Program-made: the position numbers and the translations under genes | Shown: positions 55,211 to 64,000 of the stretch, piece by piece | How positions within the stretch are numbered: position 1 is the first letter of the stretch | Layout of the letters: each line of letters starts with the position of its first letter | Notes under the pieces: model-generated | What the model saw: only the letters and a program-made list of their open reading frames with translations | The model's database searches: none | Told to the model about the DNA's origin: nothing | Assembly: GCF_000284255.1 (NCBI RefSeq) | Contig: NC_017075.1 | Span: 1,736,001 to 1,800,000 of the forward strand | Origin: Rubrivivax gelatinosus IL144 | Lineage (GTDB): Bacteria > Pseudomonadota > Gammaproteobacteria > Burkholderiales > Burkholderiaceae_C | Reading direction: 5' to 3' | DNA length: 64,000 nt

Positions 55211-56070
55211 TGGCCGCCCAGCCGTCCTCGCTGTCGCTGGATTCGCGCTCGCTGGCCACGCTGCAGTCGCAGGCGGCCAAGGATCCGAAGGCCGCGGTGC
55301 GCGAGGCGTCCAAGCAGTTCGAGCGCCTGTTCATGAACGAGCTGCTCAAGAGCATGCGTTCGTCGACGATGGCCACCGGCCTGTCCGACGACGCCGGCGC
55401 GAAGATGGGCACCGAGATGCTCGACGACCAGTACGCCGGCAAGCTCTCCGGCCTGCCGGGCGGGCTGTCCGACGTCATCGCGCGCCAGCTCGAGCGCCAG
55501 ATGGGGCTGACGCCGGGCCCGATCCCGTTCACCGGCTCGGCCAACAACACGCCGGCGCCGCTGTCGGCCAAGGCCCAGGCCACGCGCATCCCGCAGACCG
55601 GCGCCGCCGGCTTCGTGCAGCAGCACGCCGCCGCGGCCGAGAAGGCCGAGCAGAAGACCGGCATCCCGTCGGAATTCATGATCGCCCAGGCCGCGCACGA
55701 GACCGGCTGGGGCCGCAAGGAAATCCGCCACGCCGACGGCTCGCCGTCGTTCAACCTCTTCGGCATCAAGGCCGGCGCCAACTGGAAGGGCCCGGTCGCC
55801 GAGGTGAAGACCACCGAGTACGTCGACGGCAAGGCGCAGAAGGTGGTGCAGAAGTTCCGCGCCTACGCGAGCTACGAGGAGTCCTTCGCCGACTACGCGA
55901 AGATGATCTCGGAGAGCCCGCGCTACCGCGACACGGTGGCCGGCGCCACCGACGCCAGCACCTTCGCCCGCGGCCTGCAGAAGGCCGGCTACGCCACCGA
56001 CCCGGCCTACGCGGACAAGCTGACCCGCGTCATCAACACCACGCTGCGCGTGCAGCGCAGCCTGGGATAA
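55210..56070 (+). CDS. flgJ: Peptidoglycan hydrolase and rod cap FlgJ
   Basis: 286 residues, the two-domain form. The N-terminal rod-cap region (EASKQFERLFMNELLKSMRS, GAKMGTEMLDDQYAGKLSG) covers ~1-110, a linker follows, and the C-terminal glucosaminidase domain spans ~125-286. Its catalytic Glu is in FMIAQAAHETGWGRKEIRHA, then SFNLFGIKAGANW and FRAYASYEESFADYAKMI. The protein opens the cell wall for the rod. It starts within the flgI stop and ends 3 bp before flgK. Confidence 0.96.
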   Translation: MAAQPSSLSLDSRSLATLQSQAAKDPKAAVREASKQFERLFMNELLKSMRSSTMATGLSDDAGAKMGTEMLDDQYAGKLSGLPGGLSDVIARQLERQMGLTPGPIPFTGSANNTPAPLSAKAQATRIPQTGAAGFVQQHAAAAEKAEQKTGIPSEFMIAQAAHETGWGRKEIRHADGSPSFNLFGIKAGANWKGPVAEVKTTEYVDGKAQKVVQKFRAYASYEESFADYAKMISESPRYRDTVAGATDASTFARGLQKAGYATDPAYADKLTRVINTTLRVQRSLG

Positions 56071-56073
56071 GCC

Positions 56074-58071
56074 ATGAGCGCCTCCTCGCTTCTGTCCCTG
56101 GGCACCTCGGCCATGACGGCGGCCTACGCGTCGCTGCAGGTCACCGGCCACAACATCGCCAACGCCAGCGTCGCCGGCTACTCGCGCCAGCAGGCCGAGC
56201 TGGCCACGGCCAAGGGCCAGTACACCGGCGCCGGCTTCTTCGGCAAGGGTGTCAACGTCGCCTCGGTCACGCGCTCGCACGACGAGTTCCTGACGCGCGC
56301 GGCCTTCACCGCCAAGTCGCTGTCCGAGCTCGACGCGGTGCGTTCGCAGCGCCTGCAGCAGCTGGAGAACGTCTTCCCGACCGGCGAGAGCGGCCTGGGC
56401 AACTCGGTCAGCACCTTCCTCAACGCGATGGTCGACCTGGCCTCGCGGCCGTCGGACTCGGCCACGCGCGAGGTCGTGCTGGCGCGCGCGCAGGATCTGG
56501 CGACGCGCTTCAACGCCGCCAGCGACCAGCTCGACACGCAGCAGGCCGGCGTCACCGCCGACCTGAAGACCACCGTCACGGCGATCAACGGCATCACCCA
56601 GAGCCTGGCGAAGATCAACAACCAGATCGCCGCCGTGCGCGGCCTGGGCCAGCCGCCCAACGACCTGCTCGACGAACGCGACCGCCTGGTCTCCGAGCTG
56701 TCGTCCAAGATCCAGGTGTCCACCGTCGCCGCCGACGACGGCACCGTCGGCGTGTTCATCGCCGGCGGCCAGAACCTGGTGCTCGGCGCGACCTCGCAGC
56801 AGCTGTCCGTCGTCACCGACCCGCGCGACGCCTCGCGTTCGGCGCTGTCGCTGGCCGACGGCAACGGCCAGCGTGTCATCGACGAGAACGCGCTCGGCGG
56901 CGGCTCGGTGGCGGCGCTGCTGCGCTTCCAGAACGAGGACCTGGTCGACGCGCGCAACATGGTCGGCCAGCTCGCCGCCGGTGTCGCCGGGGCGATGAAC
57001 GCCCAGCAGCAGCTGGGCCTGGACCTCAACGGCAACCTCGGCAAGGCGCTGTTCGCCGTCGGCGCGCCGCTGGCCCGGCCGCTGACCACCAATGCCAAGG
57101 ACGCCAGCGGCAACTACCTCGCCGGGATCAGCGTCTCGACGCCCGACGGCACGGTGCTCAAGGCCTCCGACTACGAGGTGCGCCGCGACCCCAGCGTCAC
57201 CAACGGCTACCTGATCACGCGGCTGTCCAACCCGCAGCAGACCTTCTCGCGCACCGCCGACGCCAGCGGCAACTTCGAGGTCGAGGGCATGCAGGTGCAG
57301 ATCACCGGCACGCCGGCGGCGACCGACCGCTTCATGCTGCAGCCGGTGGCCGCGGCCGCCGGCGGCATGGCCGCGCTGATCAAGGACGGGCGCCAGGTGG
57401 CCGCGGCCTCGCCGCTGGTCTCCAAGCTGGGCTCGGCCAACACCGGCACCGCGTCGGTGGCCTCGCTGACGATGGTCGCGACGCCGGCCACCGGCTCGAC
57501 GGCCACCGTCAGCTTCTCCAACGACGCCAGCGGCAAGCTGCAGTACAGCTGGAGCGTCACCGATGCCGGCGGCACGACGACGAACTTCGGCCCCAAGCCC
57601 TGGACCGACAACGGCGTCGTCCCGCCCGAGCCCGACTCGATCAACGGCGCCCGGCTCAAGCTCGCCGGCGTGCCCAAGGCCGGCGACACGGTGCAGATCT
57701 CGGACATCCAGCCGGCCTACATCGGCGCCAACAACGGCAACGCGATGGCGATGAGCGCGCTGCGCGACGCCACGATCGTCGGCCGCACCCAGACCGGCGG
57801 CGTCTACAGCGGCGGCTCGCTGGCCACCGACGCCTATGCCGCGACGCTGTCGGACATCGCCGTGCGCGTGCAGACCGCCAAGGCGGCGTCGACGATCTCG
57901 GGCTCGGTCTCGGCCCAGGCCGACCAGGCGGCCAGCGAGGTCTCCGGCGTCAACCTCGACGAGGAAGCCGCGCGGCTGATCCAGTACCAGCAGAGCTACC
58001 AGGCTGCGGCCAAGGTGCTGCAGATCGCGCAGAGCGTGTTCGACACGCTGCTGCAGACGGCCGGGCGCTGA
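56074..58071 (+). CDS. flgK: Hook-filament junction protein FlgK (HAP1)
   Basis: 665 residues, slightly longer than enteric FlgK (547) through a larger centre (~330-570). N-terminal LLSLGTSAMTAAYASLQVTG, HNIANASVAGYSRQQAELAT and C-terminal SGVNLDEEAARLIQYQQSYQ with AAAKVLQIAQSVFDTLLQTA are the conserved ends. FlgN is its expected chaperone. It follows flgJ by 3 bp. Confidence 0.97.
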   Translation: MSASSLLSLGTSAMTAAYASLQVTGHNIANASVAGYSRQQAELATAKGQYTGAGFFGKGVNVASVTRSHDEFLTRAAFTAKSLSELDAVRSQRLQQLENVFPTGESGLGNSVSTFLNAMVDLASRPSDSATREVVLARAQDLATRFNAASDQLDTQQAGVTADLKTTVTAINGITQSLAKINNQIAAVRGLGQPPNDLLDERDRLVSELSSKIQVSTVAADDGTVGVFIAGGQNLVLGATSQQLSVVTDPRDASRSALSLADGNGQRVIDENALGGGSVAALLRFQNEDLVDARNMVGQLAAGVAGAMNAQQQLGLDLNGNLGKALFAVGAPLARPLTTNAKDASGNYLAGISVSTPDGTVLKASDYEVRRDPSVTNGYLITRLSNPQQTFSRTADASGNFEVEGMQVQITGTPAATDRFMLQPVAAAAGGMAALIKDGRQVAAASPLVSKLGSANTGTASVASLTMVATPATGSTATVSFSNDASGKLQYSWSVTDAGGTTTNFGPKPWTDNGVVPPEPDSINGARLKLAGVPKAGDTVQISDIQPAYIGANNGNAMAMSALRDATIVGRTQTGGVYSGGSLATDAYAATLSDIAVRVQTAKAASTISGSVSAQADQAASEVSGVNLDEEAARLIQYQQSYQAAAKVLQIAQSVFDTLLQTAGR

Positions 58072-58092
58072 GCCCGCATTGCCAGGGATTGA

Positions 58093-59025
58093 ATGACCAT
58101 GCGAATCACCAGCGCCAACGCGTTCGAGAGCACGATCGCCAACCTGCAGCAGCGTCAGACCGACGTCTCGGACGCGCAGAACCGGCTCACCGCCGGCAAG
58201 CGCGTCGTCAAGGCCAGCGACGACCCGGTGGCCGCGGCGCGGGCCGAACGCGCGCTGGCGGCGATGGTGCGCAGCGAGGCCAACCAGCGTGCGCTCGAAG
58301 CCAGCCGCAACGTCATGCAGCAGGCCGAGTCGGCGCTGGGCGACGCCGGCGAACTGCTGCAGCAGGCGCGCGAACTCGTCGTGCAGGGCGGCAACGGCAG
58401 CTACGACAGCGCCAACCGCAAGACGCTGGCCGAGGCGCTGCGCGGCCTGCGCTCGCAGCTGCTGGGCGTGTCCAACCGCGGCGACGGCGCCGGCGGCTAC
58501 GTCTTCGCCGGCCAGGGCTCGGACTCGCCGCCCTTCGTCGACACGCCCTCGGGCGTCGTCTTCCGCGGTGCCGGCGGCCAGATCGCGGCGCCGTCGGACG
58601 AGCCGCTGGCGCTGTCGGTCGACGGCCAGCAGGCCTGGCTGGGCGCGCCCGACCCGAGCGGCAGCGGCACGGTCTCGGTCTTCGGCTCCCTGGACAACAT
58701 CATCGCCAAGCTCGAGGACCCGACGCTGGACTCGACCCAGGTCAGCACCGCGGTCAAGGACGGCCTGTCGGACCTGGACGCGGTGATGAACAACGTCGGC
58801 GCGGTGCGCGCCGCCGCCGGCGAAACGCTCAACCGCACCGACATGGTCGAGGGCCGCATCGCCGAGAGCAAGCTGGCCGCGCAGACCGAGCGCTCCAACG
58901 CCGAGGACCTTGACATGGTTCAGGCGATCTCGGACTTCCAGACGAAACAAACCGGCTACGATGTGGCACTGAAGACCTATTCGTTGGTGCAGCGGCAGTC
59001 GCTGTTCCAGTACATCAGCGCCTGA
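58093..59025 (+). CDS. flgL: Hook-filament junction protein FlgL (HAP3)
   Basis: 310 residues from the ATG at 58093; a second ATG at 58099 gives MRITSANAFEST, closer to other FlgL starts, but the AGGGA site is better spaced for the first. Flagellin-like N-terminus (NLQQRQTDVSDAQNRLTAGK, RVVKASDDPVAAARAERAL) and C-terminus (DLDMVQAISDFQTKQTGYDV) are present. Its stop overlaps the ATG of the HDOD gene (TGATG), tying that gene to the flgG-flgL operon. Confidence 0.96.
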   Translation: MTMRITSANAFESTIANLQQRQTDVSDAQNRLTAGKRVVKASDDPVAAARAERALAAMVRSEANQRALEASRNVMQQAESALGDAGELLQQARELVVQGGNGSYDSANRKTLAEALRGLRSQLLGVSNRGDGAGGYVFAGQGSDSPPFVDTPSGVVFRGAGGQIAAPSDEPLALSVDGQQAWLGAPDPSGSGTVSVFGSLDNIIAKLEDPTLDSTQVSTAVKDGLSDLDAVMNNVGAVRAAAGETLNRTDMVEGRIAESKLAAQTERSNAEDLDMVQAISDFQTKQTGYDVALKTYSLVQRQSLFQYISA

Positions 59026-60272
59026 TGCACGATCTCCCGATCCTGGGCCAGGTGGCCCTCGGCTACAGCCCCGTCATCGACCGCCAGCACGCGGTCGTCG
59101 CCACCCGGCTCACGGTCTTCCCCGATCAACCCGACGCCGCGACCGACGTCGACGCGCTGCTGGCCGCCGTCGACGTCGTCTGGCCGCCCGAGGCCGGCGA
59201 CGGCACGCCGGCGCTGTCGCTGAACCCGCGGCCGCTGCGCCCCGGCGCCGCACGCCCGGCGGCGACGCTGCGCCCGGTGTCGCTGAACCTCGCCGGCGAG
59301 CGCCTGCTCGCCGACGTGCTCGCGGCGCCGCCGCGGCCGCAGGCGATGATCGAGGTGCCCGCCTTCCTGGCCGCCGAACCGGCGTTCGCCGAACGCCTGA
59401 TCGCCCACGCCGAAGCCGGCGGCACGCTGCTGATCAAGGGCCGGCCGCTCGGCGAGCTGCCGGCCGCGGTGCTCGACGCCTTCTCGTTCGCCATCGTCGA
59501 CCACGACGCGGCGCCGATCGGCGCCGCGCTCGGCGGCCTGGCCGAGCTGCGCGCCGGTGCGCGCACGATGGGCGCCGTCGACGCGGCGCTGCAGCGCGGT
59601 GCCGTCGCCACGCTGGGCTGGCCGAGCGACGAGCCGGTGGCGCGCTCCGGCCGCCCCGGCGTGCCGCCCGACGTGCAGGTCGTCATGCAGCTGATCCAGG
59701 GGGTCGACCGCGAAGAGCCGGTCGCGCGCCTGGAAGCCGTGCTCAAGCGCGACCCGACGCTGGGTTTTCGCCTGCTGCGCTACCTCAACTCGCCGGCCTT
59801 CGGGCTGTCCGTGGAGATCAGCTCCTTCGGCCACGCGCTGATGATGCTCGGCTACCAGCGCCTCAAGCGCTGGCTGGCGCTGCTGCTGGCCTCGTCCTCG
59901 CGTTCGGCGGCGGCCAAGCCCCTGATGTACGAGGCGGTGCGCCGCGGGCTGCTGATGGAAGAGCTGGCGCGCGACAGCGGCGACGCCGAGATGCGCGGCG
60001 AGATGTTCATCTGCGGCGTGTTCTCGCTGCTCGACCAACTGCTGCAGCAGCCGGCGGCCGACCTGCTGAAGAGCGTGCCGGTGCCCGAACGCGTGCGCCA
60101 GGCGCTGGTCGACGAGACCGGCCCCTTCCATCCCTACCTCGAGCTGGTGCGCGCGATCGAGCAGGAGTCGGGCTTCGACATCCGCGAGCGTGCCGAAGGC
60201 CTGCTGCTGGCGCGCGCCGAGCTCAACCGCGCCGTGCTGGCCGCGCTCGCCGCCGCGCGCGCGCTGGACTGA
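59025..60272 (+). CDS. HDOD-domain signalling protein with degenerate EAL-like N-terminus
   Basis: 415 residues starting inside the flgL stop codon. Residues ~1-205 resemble the YuxH-type EAL-like region that precedes HDOD domains, but no EAL catalytic motifs are present. The HDOD domain (~210-400) has VQVVMQLIQGVDREEPVARL, LKRDPTLGFRLLRYLNSPAF, and MMLGYQRLKRWLALLLASSS. The family is regulatory, often tied to motility and c-di-GMP, without known catalysis in most members. It links the flagellar operon to the kinase that follows. Confidence 0.8.
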   Translation: MHDLPILGQVALGYSPVIDRQHAVVATRLTVFPDQPDAATDVDALLAAVDVVWPPEAGDGTPALSLNPRPLRPGAARPAATLRPVSLNLAGERLLADVLAAPPRPQAMIEVPAFLAAEPAFAERLIAHAEAGGTLLIKGRPLGELPAAVLDAFSFAIVDHDAAPIGAALGGLAELRAGARTMGAVDAALQRGAVATLGWPSDEPVARSGRPGVPPDVQVVMQLIQGVDREEPVARLEAVLKRDPTLGFRLLRYLNSPAFGLSVEISSFGHALMMLGYQRLKRWLALLLASSSRSAAAKPLMYEAVRRGLLMEELARDSGDAEMRGEMFICGVFSLLDQLLQQPAADLLKSVPVPERVRQALVDETGPFHPYLELVRAIEQESGFDIRERAEGLLLARAELNRAVLAALAAARALD

Positions 60273-63896
<3,624 letters not shown>

Positions 63897-63934
63897 GCGA
63901 GAATAGCGGCGGTCGCGCGGAGGGCGACGGTTCG

Positions 63935-64000
63935 ATGGCTTCGAAGGGCAGGATTCTGGTGGTGGACGACGACCGCCTCGTGCTCGCCGCCGTGACGCAC
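63935..64000 (+). CDS. Response regulator (partial, N-terminus only)
   Basis: 22 codons before the window edge: MASKGRILVVDDDRLVLAAV and on. The ILVVDDD start with its acidic pocket is that of a receiver domain. An AGGGCGACGG stretch precedes the ATG. It lies 38 bp after the multi-PAS kinase and is its likely partner, probably an ANTAR/AmiR-type or other short regulator as often paired with HisKA_2 kinases. The output domain lies beyond the window. Confidence 0.75.
   Translation, partial: MASKGRILVVDDDRLVLAAVTH

Overview
The window is about 64 kb of very GC-rich DNA carrying one large flagellar and chemotaxis region. Gene content and order (flhDC as class-1 master regulator; motAB-cheYZ; flhBAF-fliA; flgMN; flgA divergent from flgBCDEF; flgGHIJKL; divergent fliF and fliE; fliD/S/T) fit a polarly or sparsely flagellated betaproteobacterium of the order Burkholderiales, in the Rubrivivax/Leptothrix/Roseateles neighbourhood. 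That placement is inferred from layout and composition. No rRNA or other marker gene is present to confirm it.

Layout. 1-2431: fliG (cut by the window edge) and fliF, divergent from fliE. 2432-6157: on the minus strand, a tightly overlapping operon of a YcgR-type flagellar brake, two type IV pilin-like proteins and a GGDEF/EAL c-di-GMP enzyme. 6215-11817: fliT, fliS, fliD and three tandem flagellin genes, most behind recognisable sigma-28 promoters and several followed by hairpins. 12272-24969: a sugar-modification island between the flagellins and flhDC. It holds a TPR/GT41 (OGT-like) transferase, a GT2 transferase, methyltransferases, a GT31-like/GT29-like/methyltransferase/methyltransferase fusion, two DUF707-type proteins (one fused to GT2) and UDP-galactopyranose mutase. 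It is the natural candidate for flagellin or surface glycosylation. 25361-32013 and beyond: flhDC, a membrane-anchored methyltransferase, motAB, cheY, a frameshifted cheZ, flhB, flhA, flhF, an FlhG-like protein without a Walker A motif, fliA, a soluble chemoreceptor and a PAS histidine kinase.

41100-46400: flgN, flgM and flgA, then flgB to flgF. 46416-52501: a non-flagellar block splits the flg genes between flgF and flgG. It consists of a GT39/GT83-like membrane glycosyltransferase, an intact FabF-type ketosynthase, a stand-alone acyl carrier protein and an alpha/beta hydrolase with cysteine at the nucleophile position. These diverge from an OmpR-type response regulator and its kinase. I regard this block as the best candidate for an undescribed system, perhaps an acyl or lipid A/envelope modification switched by the two-component pair. 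52625-59025: flgG to flgL. 59025-64000: an HDOD protein, a large multi-PAS HisKA_2-type kinase and the start of a response regulator, following flgL with almost no gap.

Regulation visible in the sequence. FlhDC heads the cascade. Sigma-28 (FliA) promoters of the form T(A/C)AAGTNN-N11/12-(G/T/A)CCGATA(A/C) precede fliS, fliD, two flagellin genes, motA, cheY and flgM. In motA and cheY the -10 element contains the stop codon of the preceding gene. A 26-bp block is repeated with one mismatch, 47 and 49 bp upstream of flhB and flgB, and probably marks class-2 promoters. Positions and motifs were read by eye. Family assignments rest on motif recognition, not database searches.
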